A DNA stretch of 64,000 nucleotides from Earliella scabrosa (Eukaryota > Basidiomycota > Agaricomycetes > Polyporales > Polyporaceae): NCBI GenBank assembly GCA_022605405.1, contig JABYQQ010000002.1, positions 1,426,001-1,490,000 on the forward strand, written 5' to 3'. A program made the position numbers and the translations under genes. Under the pieces are notes generated by a model. That model was given only the letters and a program-made list of their open reading frames with translations, had not been told where the DNA came from and did no database searches. Shown here piece after piece: positions 21,629-33,673 of the stretch (positions within the stretch are counted from its first letter, which is position 1; the number at the start of each line of letters is the position of its first letter).

Positions 21629-24600
21629 ATGACGGCGGCACCGGCTTTCAGCTCCCCGCGCTGCCTCATCGAGTCCGCACCCATCACCCTTCCCGAGCTC
21701 TATGAGTGGAATGCTCAGGAGAACCCGGACTACCCGCTCTTCCGGTTCCACGACGGCATCGCGTTGCACGATATCACGTACTCTCGCGCACTCACAGCCA
21801 TCCGACAGGCAGCGCAGTACGTGCAGTCTTTTGCGGGCATAGAGGAGCGTGTCCCAATTGCCATCCTCGCGAACACTGGTACGTCCCCGCCCTCGCCATT
21901 CTTGTCGTGCTTGTCTGACGGGTTGCCGGGTTCTGAGCAATTCCATCACGTACTGCGTCACGTCTGTCGGCATACTACACGCTGGGCACATCTTGTTCCC
22001 GATCTCCGTGCGGAACGTGTCGGCCGCCGTTGTGGAGCTCATGCGCCGCACTCAGTGCCGACATATCCTCGTCTCGGAGGACGAACACATGCTCGGGCTT
22101 GCGGCAGACGCTATTCAGCAGGTGGACGGCGCGGTGATGCATCCCATACGGAGCTTCGAGGACCTCGTGGCGGCCGACGACTCTGCAGAAGCGGCTAATG
22201 ACTGCTATTCTCCAGTCAAACATAATGTGGATGATATCGCTATGATTCTACACTCGTCCGGTAAGCACCGTGTTAGAGTTCTGTTGACCCATGCTCACGC
22301 CCACATCAGGGTCGACGAATCATCCCAAGCCAATCTACTGGACTCACAAGCGGATGGTCAGCAGAGGCACGACGTCGTGTGGGTGCCCTACGCTATATCG
22401 TTTCCTATCAGGAGGGATGAACTCACGCTTGACAATAGGGTACGGCGAGGTGGATTTGACGGGATGTACAATCGCTGGGCACGGCACGCCGGTGTTCCAT
22501 GCACATGGGGTGTCCCTGTACTCCACCGCGGTAGGCTGATTCGGGCCTGTCACCGCTCGATATTGTGCTCACTCGTAGCTTCTGAGGTCACCACGGGAAT
22601 CATAATCGGCGTGTTTCCGCCATCACGTCCTCTAGTACTGCCGTCGTCCGAGAATGTGTTTGCTGGGGCAATCGCCACACGGGCGGACTACATTGTGACT
22701 GTGCCTCCCTTCGTCGAGGTACGTATCGATGGATCTATAGTGAGATAGATGCATGTTGAACCCTGAATTGCAGGAGTGGGCTCGCGATCCGGAAAAAGTG
22801 ACCCACATGAAACGAACTAAAGGAGTGGTGCGTAGTATGCTGCTTTACGAAGCTGCATGGCTGACGTAGACCAGTGGTTCGGCGGAGGAGAACTCAGGCA
22901 AGAAGTGGGGGATATGTTAGCATCGCAAGGCATCTCTTTGATCATCGTCTATGGGTGGTGCGTGTCTTTGCTATCTCACGACCTGTTTGGTTCTGAGGAT
23001 AGACAGCACGGAGGTAGGAGCGGTTGCAAATGTCATACCAGGTGCGAAACGATGCTTCCTTTGGATGACCTGCAGAGATAACCGTGACTTCGAATCAGCA
23101 AAACCGGGCATGGACTACGCGTACTTCACCATAACACCATGGATAGAGACCATCCAGATGGACGCTGGTGACGGGAAGTACGAGATCTTCGTTTTGGTAC
23201 GTGTGCGCAACCACGACGTCGCGCAATCGTGGGCTCGAACGTCATTTAAAGTCTCGGCCGGAGTGCCCTTTGGCGGTCACCAACACGACGATCGATGGTG
23301 TTGAAGCATATGCCACCAACGACCTAGTGGTTCCTCATCCGAAGAGACCAGGTTACTGGAAGTTGATTGGTCGCAGGGATGACCAGATTGTGCTAGCAAA
23401 CGGCGAGAAGGTGGGACAGAAGCTACATGCGCGTCTCGTATCTGGACTGACTCGGATCCCGCGCTTGGGAACACAGACCAATCCGTTGCCTCTCGGTAGG
23501 CTTCTCAGCTTTCCACTATGGTTTCCACTGCTCAACACGTCGTATCCCTCTCGCCCGAGAAGAACGCGTAATTAATGAAGATCCGAGGATACAGGATTGC
23601 ATCGTCTTTGGAAACGGCAGGGTCCAGAACGGCGTGCTAGTGCAGCCGACCGCCCAGTACAGCTTTGACCCTCATCATCAGGATGCTCTAGCGAACTTCC
23701 GAAATGAGATATGGTAATTCTTCTGATCTGCCATGCACAAAGGGTCTTTTCTAAGTTTCATCAGGCCTACAGTTGAGCGCGCCAACTTAATCGCACCTCA
23801 GCAATCTCGTATCTTCAAGGAGGCAAGTACATCAGCACAGACTCGTTCTTCTACTAGCTCACGTCGTCTATACCAGATGATCTTGGTCACTTCCCCATCA
23901 AAGCCATTCGACTACAACGGCAAAGGGAACATCCGTCGGAACCCTATACTACAACGCTACTCCCAGGAGATCGATGCACTCTACGTGGACGTCGAGCGCA
24001 GCGTGCAGCCAGACATCGCGTCACCTTCCGATTGGAATGCCTCATCCACTCAGGTCTTCATTCGCGCGGTTGTACACAAGGTATTGGTGCGTCCCGTCTC
24101 CGATGAAGCGGATCTTTTTCGAAGCGGGTGTGATAGGTATGAGGGTTGCCGATTGATGGGGGTTCTCCATTAATCTGTCCGAAGTTTGCAAGCTACCTGG
24201 ATCCGTAACACGATCCTGCGCCCCTTGCGTGAAACGTCACCCTCAACCGCCGATCTCCTTCCTATGGACATTGTGTTCAAGGCACCCTCCATCAGGGCTC
24301 TTGGGGATGCGATCCTACATGGCTTCACAGTGCCGACGACGACTGTGGCGGACCTCACAACGCTCGTGGACAAATACTCGAGCAACTTGCCGGCCCGCCC
24401 TGCCACGTTGAGGCATCGCGAACACTCGAAAGACGTCGTGCTGATCACCGGTACAACAGGTGGATTTGGATGCGATTTGTTGGAACACCTGCTACGGGAT
24501 GACAACGTCATGACTGTCTACGCCTTTAACAGGCAGGGACCTCAGGTTATGGCCAAGCAGCGGGAGCGGTTTCGCGCTCGAGGGCTGGATGTAGAACTAC

Positions 24601-25060
24601 TTGACTCTGGCAAGTTCGTAATGGTCGAGGCGGAGCTCGATGTGCCGGGATTCGCTATACCACCTGAACGCCTCGACGAGGTGAGTCAACGGTGGCGTCT
24701 TTCTTTCGTGGCGTTATCCTTCAACTCGTCGTTTCTCAGATACAAAGCTCTGTAACCCTTATCATGCACAACGGTGTGTACATCAACGCACGCACACGAC
24801 ACCAATCACTCATCGCTTCGGTCTACTGTAGCATGGAAGGTGGATTACAATCTCTCGCTTCCTTCTTTTGTGGCGGAACTAGAGGCTGCTCGGCGCCTTA
24901 TCGAATTATCCCTCAGCTCACCATACATCGACCTACCAGCGATACAGTTCGTCAGTTCCATAGGGGTATTGCGAAGTACGAGATATCTGTTATGGTTTTG
25001 TTGGTGTTCTGATAACATCGCCAGATTGCACCCTGCAGCCACCTGTGCACGAAGTGCATC
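21629..25060 (+). pseudogene. Adenylate-forming reductase, 5' part (split by transposon)
   Basis: Adenylation and carrier domains plus the start of the reductase domain of an NRPS-like A-T-R enzyme. The ATG at 21629 begins MTAAPAFSSPRCLIESAP. AMP-binding parts: ITLPELYEWNAQENPDYPLF, CYSPVKHNVDDIAMILHSS, GSTNHPKPIYWTHKRM, GKLIGRR-like YWKLIGRRDDQIVLANGEK. The carrier site is split by an intron after AG and reads FRSGCDSLQATWIRN, with the pantetheine Ser present. The reductase domain opens with VVLITGTTGGFGCDLLEHLL and runs to LPAIQFVSSIG, then DCTLQPPVHEVH. There the frame enters foreign DNA and stops (25078-25080). Exons and splice sites before this point look intact. The missing 3' part is at 32548-33253. 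Close paralogue of 49976-54214. Confidence 0.85.
25051..25060 (+). repeat. Target-site duplication, left copy
   Basis: GAAGTGCATC, identical to 32548-32557, directly abutting the left end of the 7.5-kb element. It codes in both copies for the same stretch of the reductase (..EVH). Confidence 0.85.
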
Positions 25061-25099
25061 GCAAGGGGTACAGTTGTCCCTAGACTATAGCTTTTCGTC
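25061..25099 (+). repeat. Left terminal inverted repeat
   Basis: Bases 25082-25099 (AGACTATAGCTTTTCGTC) are the exact reverse complement of 32510-32527. The outer 21 bp match the other end imperfectly, sharing a leading CAA and a TGTCC box. Confidence 0.88.
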
Positions 25100-25718
25100 A
25101 TCCAGGATTACGATTGCGCCCGACGTTGAGCGGGTTATTGTCCCAGGGTCAAGCGGGATGTTGCCCGTTCATGTTTGCATACAAGTCCGCGAGTCATCGG
25201 GATATGACCCGCCGACTATGGATTATTTGCCCGGCGTTCAGCGCTTTTTCGTCCGGTCTCTCATAACATTTCTGTCCGCCCCTACCTATATCTCCTCTTC
25301 CACTCACCGGATCGCTGAAATATCAGTGTCATTGCACTAATTATATCTTTCCGTTATGCACAAAATTATCAAAGTATGAGCAGCATCCCAAGACGACACT
25401 CTATAGCGAGAACAAGTGTGGAACTCAACACGAGCGTCAACAAATGGGCGCCAGGACACTGCACTTCAGCCGGATTTTTCCCGCGGGATATGTAGGGAAA
25501 AGATGGAGTGGTCCGGAGATTGTCATGACGTATTCCCGGACCAATCTTGTCCTCATATTTCCCGTGAGAGCATGGTGAACCCGCCCACGTGATGGATGGA
25601 CTGACACGTCGCGGGCGCGTCAAGCCCGAGCTCTGTACTTACCCTCGCAATCCCGAACGCACGAATACATCTCTCCCTTCCCGCATATACATCACCTTCG
25701 CGTGTCTCCTCCTTCCGT

Positions 25719-28700
25719 ATGCCTCCCTCAACACTTCGCGCCCGCCAACGTCGCCATCTGTGCCCCTGCAGGCAATGCCGCAACGACCCAAGGCACATGC
25801 AAACCCGCGAGACCATCAAGGACCACCTCAACCGCGATGCTACACAAGCCCGGAGGACCGCAAGACTTACGGAGGCTGCCGCGAGTGCTGCCTCATCCTC
25901 GAAGATGACGGAACATAGGCATGCTGATGCTGCAGGCGAGGTCGAGGTCGAGGTATATGCGGGCGTCGAGGATCACGAGGACGGGATGATGGTCGATGTG
26001 GAGGAGGAGCCAGCACATTCGCCCCCTCGGTTCGTCTCTCCTGAGCATCTCGCTGTGTCTCCAGCACACTCGGGCCCCCTCGGCGGCAATACTCTCGATG
26101 ATATGCTAGGCAACATCTCATCCTCGGACACGTCTCTCAGCGACTACGGCAGCGACGACAGGTGGCACTACGACATCAATTACGTTGGCGACCACTTCTC
26201 TGGAGGTACAGAGGACCTGGACAGCGATGACAACCTCGACGAAGGATGGTCAACCCCGGACCACGAGCAGAGTCACGATCCACGACCTCCAACCCCAGGC
26301 TCAGACTACCACGACATATCCGATGACGACGGCTTTGAAATTGATGAATCGGACCCGGTTTACGCTACCATCGAGGCGCTATATGCCCAGAATCATCAGG
26401 AGCCTCAACACGCGGCCAGAAGGCTCCCAAGAGCGTTACAGGAACATCCATACATTCGCCGGGCCTACGTCGACGCCTTTGTCCACTCGACTGTCCATGG
26501 AGCCACTCAAGATGCTGTTCAACATCTCCTGGAGAGCTCGCGCGAACGGCTACGGGCTCTTGTTCGCGACTGTGGCGTCGACATACCTGGACTGGACCGA
26601 ATGGCAATCACGCTTCGCACAGTTGAGCGACGACTCGGCCTGGATCCGGACTCGGTGATCGTGTACTTCTTCGTCTGCGACCGCTGCTGGTTCTTGCACT
26701 GGCCTGACGAGCTTGCTGGCCTCCGTGACGAGTGGTGTACGCAGGAGGACTGTGGTGGGCGCGTTTTCAAGTACAAGACCTACAGCGATGGATCCCGGCG
26801 CCGTCTTCCCGTGAAGGTGCTTCCGACAACATCACCTCAAGAATGGATTCGTCGCCTTGTTCGACGACCAGGAAAGCTGCAAGAGCTCAACGCGTGGAGG
26901 CGTGGTGCCAACGACGAACCAGGTCCGGTCCCACCTGTCCCCCCTGCTGAGTGGGTAGGCCACGGAGATCCCTCCTTCCGTATGTACGACATCATGGATG
27001 GGTGGGGATGGCACGCGATTCAGGCAGGTCTCAGCCGACGGCAGGGGGGACGATGGGAAGTGCAGGATGTCGATGTTCACGAGATGAATCAAAAGTTTGT
27101 TGCGCTACCGAATGGACTAGTTCTCCAGTTCAATTTGGACTGGTATGTCTGTTCTTTTGGAATCATGGCGTGTCCGGCTTACGCTTTGCACATGTTTCAG
27201 GTTCCGCGCAACGAAGCGAGGCAACTATTCGGTCGGAGCAATCTATCTCACGGTGGATAACAACCCGCGTTCCAAGCGCTTCCTGCGCGAGGAAACATTC
27301 CTGCTCACGATCATCCCCGGTCCCGACGAACCTTCCTTGGAACAGTTGAACTACATATTAGAGCTATTTATTCCCGACTTCCAGGAGCTCTATCAAGGTT
27401 CGCGCAAACTGCATCTGTGAATTCATGCTGACGATAGTTGTATAGGTGTTCAGATGGCTCTGGACGAAGATGATCCGCAACCGGTGCATGGGTATGTCTA
27501 CATAGAGTCATCTGACTTGCCGGCTTCACGCAAGAGCACGGGCATGCTGTCATACACGTCGAAATGGTTCATGTGTACGATATGCAAGCAGCCTTTGCAC
27601 TCGTTGACCGACCCAGACTGCTTCGATCCGTCGAGTAGGATCACAGCTTTACAATACTTTGCAGAGGTGCTGATACTTTTTACAGAGCTCAAGCTCCGTG
27701 AGGAGGGCCGTTACCTCAAGTACGCCTTCCGCGCGCGAAGCGCAGATCCAGCCACCCGAAAAGAGTTAGCTGACGAGCGCGGGGTTCGTTGGTCTGCGCT
27801 TGACGATCTCCCTGATTGGTGGCCTGCAAGCGACGCTCCCCCAGACTTCATGCACGCAGCCTATCTAGGTACGTGCTTATGTGTGTACATTGCATGTCAT
27901 CGTATTACCTCTCACCTTTTGTGTCTACAGGGGAGACAAAGCACGTCGTGCAAGGCATCCTCTCTGGAGGTGGAATGTTCGTGCGACGAAGCCGCATGGA
28001 CAACCCTCTTCAGAAGCTCGAGACTTGGATGGAGACCATTTGGTGGCCAAGTACGGCCGGGCGCGTGCCCAAGAATGTATGTTCAACGTCATAATGCCTA
28101 GTGAACCTCATTCGACCACTTACCCTGCCCAGCTGATCACCACAGGTGCCGGCAAGGCTGATCAGTGGCGTAACATGACTGCGGTGCTCATCCCTGCTCT
28201 GTACGAGAGCTGGCAGATCAACGGCAAGATTCCTGACCAGGACGCGCCCCGCCTCAACGCCAAGCAGAAGGCGGGCATCAAAGCTCAGCGCGTTGCGGCT
28301 CTGGTGAACGAACGGCGTGCGGAAGCGGCATCTCACAAGAGGACGACAACAGTAGAGGACCTTCAGAGTATAGACCAGTCATCAATGCGACGAAACTACA
28401 AGGAACACTTCGAGACGGTTCTCGAGTGGCTCACCGCCATCCGTATATGGGGCTCATCATCCATCAGCGTGGATGAGGCCTACCGCGCGCAGGAGTGCCA
28501 TAACCGCGCCTGTCAGGCGTGGGCGCGCATGCTCTGCCATCTTACTCCATACTTCCACCTTCTGGTACACCTCATCTTGTGGATCCTCCGCCTCGGGCCT
28601 GTCTACGGCTGGTGGGTATACGCCTATGAACGGTGTAACGGGTTCCTGTCTAAGGTTCGACACAACGGTCATCAAGGTGGGGAACTAGAGGCAACAATGA

Positions 28701-29701
28701 TGCGCGCATGGACGAAATTGCATCTGTTATATGACCTGGTTTGCGTTATTGTCTCATGCTACTGGTTACCCACTAAAAACCGTGGCTCTAGGTTCGGTTG
28801 CTCGGAGCTCTTGGCGACCAGAAGTCCCCGGAGGACGAGCTCAGTATCCGCGATCTCAAAGAGTGTCTACATGGCAACAAGAAGGCGAGCAACGGACGTG
28901 GAACGCTCCTCACCGCTATTGCCGCAATGACTGCGCATGAGAGTGGAGGTACGTAACGGGCTCCTCCTGAGCAATCTTCTGTCGCACTAATTCAGTCTAG
29001 ACCTCATCAAATACCCGAAACAGAGCCATGCAAAGAACCTATGGAAGGAAGGCATCTACATGATTGTCTTCCGATATCTGCGCAACGCGTGGAAGAACGA
29101 TGTGACCTTGGAGCTTGACACATCAGACGACGAGCGCGGCAGCCCATTCATTGCATTGTCCACTCCGTTTTACTCACACATCCTTGTTGCCGGACAGCGA
29201 TACGGTGCCTCGACCATGCACCGAGGTCTCGGCACGCGGTATGCATACATAAATGGACGGCAAGCCGTCGATATTCTCCACATCATCAAGGTGGATTACA
29301 TCACCAACGAGGGCAAGAACCTACATGCCGATCTCGCGATCATACGGCCATTTGTCCCGTCTCCTGCTGCATCTGCGATGCCATGGGCGGATAGGTACGC
29401 CTTGGCGTACCTCCTCGTGAACGTACTGATACCTCATTTGATGCAGAGCTGTTGACCTCGGATTAGACGTGTGGGAACCAGATACGCTCGGCTCACCGCG
29501 CGTCATCGATGTCCGAGAGTTCAGCGGGCACTTCGCGCTCAACTACGTGACACACCCTGAGCGCACCCACAGGAAGTTATGGGTTACGATGTCATTGTGC
29601 CATGTGAGTTTATACGACTGTTCTCATAATTCATACTCTTCATTTGCCAATAGGATGGACAAGAACCCGATCGTACCGACGACAGCGAAGAGACCAACTA
29701 G
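25719..29701 (+). CDS. tnp2-like DDE transposase (CACTA/Plavaka-type)
   Basis: Multi-exon transposase of the tnp2 class widespread in basidiomycetes. The ATG at 25719 is followed by a small zinc-binding motif, LCPCRQCRNDPRHMQ..H, then an acidic linker (about 25920-26360). The catalytic core includes FFVCDRCWFLHW (C..C..C treble), VALPNGLVLQFNLDW (first Asp), AIYLTVDNNPRSKRFLREE, FLLTIIPGPDEPSLEQLNYI, WFMCTICKQPLHSL (zinc pair) and PPDFMHAAYLG (Asp/His). KADQWRNMTAVLIPALYESW and YERCNGFLSKVRHNGHQGGE (Glu) follow. A C-terminal domain with RYGASTMHRGLGTRYAYI and DILHIIKVDYITNEG precedes the last short exon ending TDDSEETN. At least seven introns. Catalytic roles are assigned by family pattern, not proven. 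It belongs to the element at 25061-32547. Confidence 0.82.
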
Positions 29702-29764
29702 ACATCCATTCATTTCACACAGCCTATCATCGGACATTCGCTACAAGAAAGTGATCAAAGCCCC

Positions 29765-31790
29765 TCAATCATCTGCCGAACTATGGCCGCTCGCAACCTC
29801 ACGCTCGGCCTCTTCGTCTCCTCCAACATTTTCGTTTTCATCTTCCACAACCTCATCGTCCTCTGCAATGTATTTGGGTGAGTCATACTTTTTACCATGT
29901 TCGCTTGCCAGCCACGCTGCGTTGACGGCACTACGCGGGATCCGCGTCTTGTTCTTGCGCCGGTTCATTGACGGTAGCTCGCTCTTGTCGGTAGGTCTTG
30001 GCACACCCCGGCGGCGGGGCTTGTGCGTCGTTCCCCGTCCACCTTTCTGCTCTGACTCCTGGCGACCCTTGGCGACCTCCGCATCAAGCTCTGCCGCAAT
30101 TTCGTTGTCCTAGAAGCTCGTGCAGGTATGTTAGAACAGTGGATGCTTTGCATGAATGACAGCTGCACTTACACTGTCTTGCCGCCACGCTCCAGGATGA
30201 GCAACTAGCACCCGGCGTCGTGTGACCGCCACCGCACCAGAGGTACTTGCCCCGGGAGCTTCATCGTCAGTGTGTGGGTCGACCGCCGCCGGTATGGCTA
30301 CTGGCACTTCCTCCCACTCGGATTCGTCTGTCGATTGGTACGCAGGCAGGAAGAGGTAGTCGTACCGCCGACCTCGAGCGCGCGGAACCCTGGGGCGCAC
30401 ATTCTCTCGTGACTCCGATTTCTGATACGTGATCCTCACCTCAGTATGTGTCATGAACACCCGTTCCGCATCTACTCACTTTAGTCTTGCGCTGTAGAAT
30501 CTTTGCCTTCGTCGCTTTGTCCTTCTTCGCCTTGCCGTCATCCCCCTTGTGATCGAGGGTATACTTCCGGACCATGCCATCAAAGACCGCAGCAACAGCG
30601 TCCGCAATGTCCGCGTGCGAAAGCTTGGCGATCTCGTCCTTGCTGAGTAAGTTCTGATAGTCCGTGCCACGGCTCTGAATGCGAAGGATTATGTTCGTCA
30701 ACCAACTGTGTTTGTTGTCTGACCAGGGACGTCTCCAGTCTGGACGGAGGACCCGCCGGGTAAGTTTCCCGTCATCTTCATCATTGCCGTTGCCGACATC
30801 GTGCTGAACAGTCAGCCAATACTGGCCTTTGTCTAGAGGGTCGGGAAGCGCAGCCCCGGACTCTAGGCCCATGAAGTTGTAAAGGCACGAACGGACCGCT
30901 GACTGGATCGGAGACATGCATCAGCGCATGACCGCCGGGTCCCCACAGCTGTAAACACTCACCTGGAGCGTGTTCGCGCGCTTCTTTTTCCCGCTCTCCC
31001 TCTTCTTCTCCGCCTCGTTCTCATTCTGCTCGCCGGTTGCCCTGCTCACAGCCTCTCGGGAGGTGCTCTCGAGGTACGATTCAATCGCTTCGAGGCGCTC
31101 GTTCATCGTGACTAACTCTCCCTCCAAAGCCTCCCTCGCGTGCGTCTCTTGTTGTAGCGCGTTGTTGACGTCCTCGACCCCCTTCTCTAATGCTGTGATT
31201 CTCTTCTTCATCGACCTCCGGTCCGACTGTTCCTGCTCGACATCGTGTTTCAGGGAGGCAAGCGTGGACCGTATCTCGGCAAGCTTGTCGCTCGTGTTCT
31301 TTGAGGATGACTTGCCCGAGTCTGCCCATAGTCCGGTGAGCATATCTGGCTGCATGAGAGTGTTGCTTACTTACCCGCGTTCTCAGGCGGCTTCTTCCCA
31401 CTTCGCCCGCCGAACAGGCCCGAGGCAGCGGCCAATCCGCCACCAAGTCGTGCGCCGCCTGCACTGAACAATGTGCTCTTTTTTGGGACCGCGCCCCGGC
31501 TGAATGGATCCAGGAAACCCTGAGGACCCGGGCTCGACCGCGTGGCTCTGGGTGAGCTCTCTGGCTCTGACTCTGAGGCCTCTCGGCGAGCCTTTTTGGT
31601 GCGGTGCATAGATTCTTCGTCATCCTCCTCGGACAACGACGTCCGAGCGTAGCCTCGTTCTGGACCCTGATGGTGAGCGTGACCTGTCTCCCTAACGATA
31701 CCAGGAACATTGACCTTTTCCTTTGCCCATCGCACTCCTGGATCCTGCAAGATGGGAGTAGAGAAGTCAGGGCGAAGATTACCGTGCTGT
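29765..31790 (-). CDS. Transposon accessory protein, coiled-coil, unknown
   Basis: Leftward multi-exon gene inside the transposon, ending 63 bp from the transposase stop. Visible exons in order: an acidic/basic part with RTSLSEEDDEES and MHRTKKARREASES, a Gly-rich part (GGARLGGGLAAASGLFGGRS), a heptad-rich coiled coil (KLAEIRSTLASLKHDVEQEQ to RLEAIESYLESTSREAVSR, about 31080-31310), a compact part with QSAVRSCLYNFMGLES, RPDWRRPWSDNKHSWLTNII and IADAVAAVFDGMVRKYTLDH, then a basic and acidic tail (RRKNKTRIPRSAVNAAWLAS, ending ASGHSSADD). The first exon and start were not resolved; an acceptor lies near 31740. By position it may be a tnpA-like DNA-binding partner. That is inference, since no known domain was recognised. 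Confidence 0.6.
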
Positions 31791-32509
31791 AGCCCGCAAA
31801 CGTCGACGTGCGCGACCGCTCCCTTCGGTCGAAACTAGCTGCACGTCAATCGCGCGCTCACGGGCCCTGGAACGCATCGCGCGCTGGTCGCGCGCATCCC
31901 GCGCGGCGCTGGGGAGATCGCCTGGGGATGCTGGGCCCGTTCCGGCAGCGCCGCTCGTAGGCTATGGGACAGCGCATCACCTTAGTTCTTCATCTGTACA
32001 GCTTGACAAATATATTGTGCATTCGTGACGTGTCATATCATTCTGCTACAGCGAGTGGGGGAGAAGCAACGGCCAGAACGCGGCCAACAGCGGGATCATA
32101 TACCGAAGCGCCCACGGAAAAGCTCATGACAAGTGGCGGAATAAATCCAGTTTTCCGTGTCTTTCCTTCGTATTTCCCTTCAAGAAATTTCCGGAACATC
32201 ACCCGAACATTTGAACTATTCCCAACATTTCCCGGGGGAAAATCCCGCCTGACGCCCAGTGGGAAGATATGTGGAGGAAAAAAGCGCTGCGGCTCAAAAC
32301 TCCGAGATATTCCACTTTCGGCATGTGAAGCGCCCACGAGCCCAGGATTGATCCTACGACGATGCAGAAGGAAGGAGAGCGATTGAGAAAAAACGGATAA
32401 TTTTCCTGGGCTGAGGAGGGTTGAAAGGGCTTGCAGCCAAATTTTGGAGTGGAACGGACCAGTGAGGAAGGGGCTACAGGAGCCGGCGGACAGATGGCTG
32501 ATATGAGGG

Positions 32510-32547
32510 GACGAAAAGCTATAGTCTCTGGACAGGTGGCCATTTTG
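32510..32547 (-). repeat. Right terminal inverted repeat
   Basis: Bases 32510-32527 are the perfect 18-bp inverse of 25082-25099. The outer 20 bp run to the transposon edge at 32547. Confidence 0.88.
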
Positions 32548-32557
32548 GAAGTGCATC
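32548..32557 (+). repeat. Target-site duplication, right copy
   Basis: GAAGTGCATC, the exact partner of 25051-25060; the reductase frame resumes through it. Confidence 0.85.
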
Positions 32558-33253
32558 TCCAGCCCGCGTCCGCGCTCGGGACAGGGTACACGGAAGCCAA
32601 GTGGGTGGTTGAAAGCGTCCTCGACAGGGTTATGAAGTCTGCAAGCCTCCCGGTCGTCATTGTCCGACTAGGCCAGCTGTGTGGCGACCGACTCGGCCAT
32701 TGGAATGAGAAGGAATGGTTCCCGGCACTCGTGAAGTCTGCCAGCCACACTCACTGTTTGCCGAATATAGACGCGGTGCGTCCCTCCGCCTCTTCCTCCT
32801 TCCTGCTCGGCTCCTGAGGAATTGCTCCTCATGTTCATATAGGACGTGTCCTTCATTCCGAGCTATTCAGCAGCGCGCGCTTTTGTGGACATGCGCGCAG
32901 CACCTTCCGGGGCGGTTCTCCATTTGGTTCATCCGCGCCCCATCCCATGGCGAAACATCATCGCGACTGTCTCCAAGGAACTCGATGTTCCTCTCGTTTC
33001 GTACGAAGAATGGTTCGCTGCGTTGGAGAAGTGCGCTAGCAACAATATCGCAGACGAGGAGGATGTTGTTCAGATTAATTTTGCTGTGCGTTTTATCGAG
33101 TTCTTCAGGCGCGGGCCTGTCAGTCTCTTGTCGGTGTCATTCACGAACGCCCAGAAGGCGTCAGAGACTCTCGCAAGTATACCCCAGCTGACCGGAGGGA
33201 AGGCGGGCGAATGGATTGCGGCGTGGCGTTCCACCGGATTCGTGGCGGGATAG
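32548..33253 (+). pseudogene. Adenylate-forming reductase, 3' part (split by transposon)
   Basis: Carries the end of the reductase (thioester-reductase, SDR-type) domain. The catalytic Tyr/Lys pair is visible in GTGYTEAKWVVESVL, followed by VVIVRLGQLCGDRLGHWNEK and EWFPALVKSASHTHCLP. A GTGCGT..ATATAG intron leads to FIPSYSAARAFVDMR, LHLVHPRPIPWRNIIAT and VPLVSYEEWFAALE, and the frame ends WRSTGFVAG at 33251-33253. It lines up without a gap with the last third of the intact paralogue at 49976-54214. No start codon or promoter of its own is evident, so it is unlikely to be expressed as a protein unless transcription comes from the transposon end. Confidence 0.85.
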
Positions 33254-33673
33254 ATCGAGGCGTAGGATGTACGAGCCACTCAGGTTCTCTCTCCATTTGC
33301 CTGTATCGGACGACTTCGTGCACGGGCTACACAGCGGCGACTCGAAGAGAGACGTCTGACAAAGCATGAGCGATCATGCCGTGGAGGCTGAAGCGCGTCG
33401 ACGTAGGTGGATCTCGTCATGATCCCATGCTATTGGGAACCACAACACACCCATAGAAACTATGGAGAATGGCGTGTACCCCGTTATGCATAGATAATAC
33501 CAACCTCGTGGGTGCGACGAGCGTTTCCCGTTCTATTGTGAGTGTCTTCTGCATCTCACTCTAACGCTGATTGTTTGACCTCACAAAAGTCATAGCAACC
33601 TTCTCATTTGCGATAAAAGGATCTGAGGCAGCTCCTCCAGGGTTCAACATACCCAAGCTTGACCTTATCCCTG
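33254..33673. other. Intergenic, AA9 copy 3 promoter
   Basis: No gene recognised. It separates the disrupted reductase from the AA9 gene. Confidence 0.5.

Larger units (their letters stand above)
25061..32547 (+). mobile_element. Two-gene CACTA/tnp2-like DNA transposon, 7487 bp
   Basis: The boundaries rest on three agreeing facts: a 10-bp direct repeat (GAAGTGCATC) at both edges, inverted ends with an 18-bp perfect core placed 21 and 20 bp from the edges, and host reductase coding sequence resuming in frame outside. Inside are a rightward tnp2-like transposase (25719-29701) and a leftward coiled-coil gene (about 31790-29765), arranged tail to tail like the paired tnpA/tnpD-type genes of CACTA elements. 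Subterminal regions at both ends hold repeated TTTCCCG/CGGGAAA motifs (for example 25480-25560 and 32160-32280), possible transposase sites. The transposase frames have no obvious breaks, so the copy may be autonomous or recently so. The outermost bases read CAAGGGG and CAAAATG rather than CACTA. Confidence 0.85.

Noticed and set aside
24110..24200. Cys in the carrier motif (GCDSLQ) as a sign of inactivation in the split reductase
   Set aside because: The pantetheine-bearing Ser is present and the substituted Gly position tolerates Cys; the transposon insertion is enough to explain loss.
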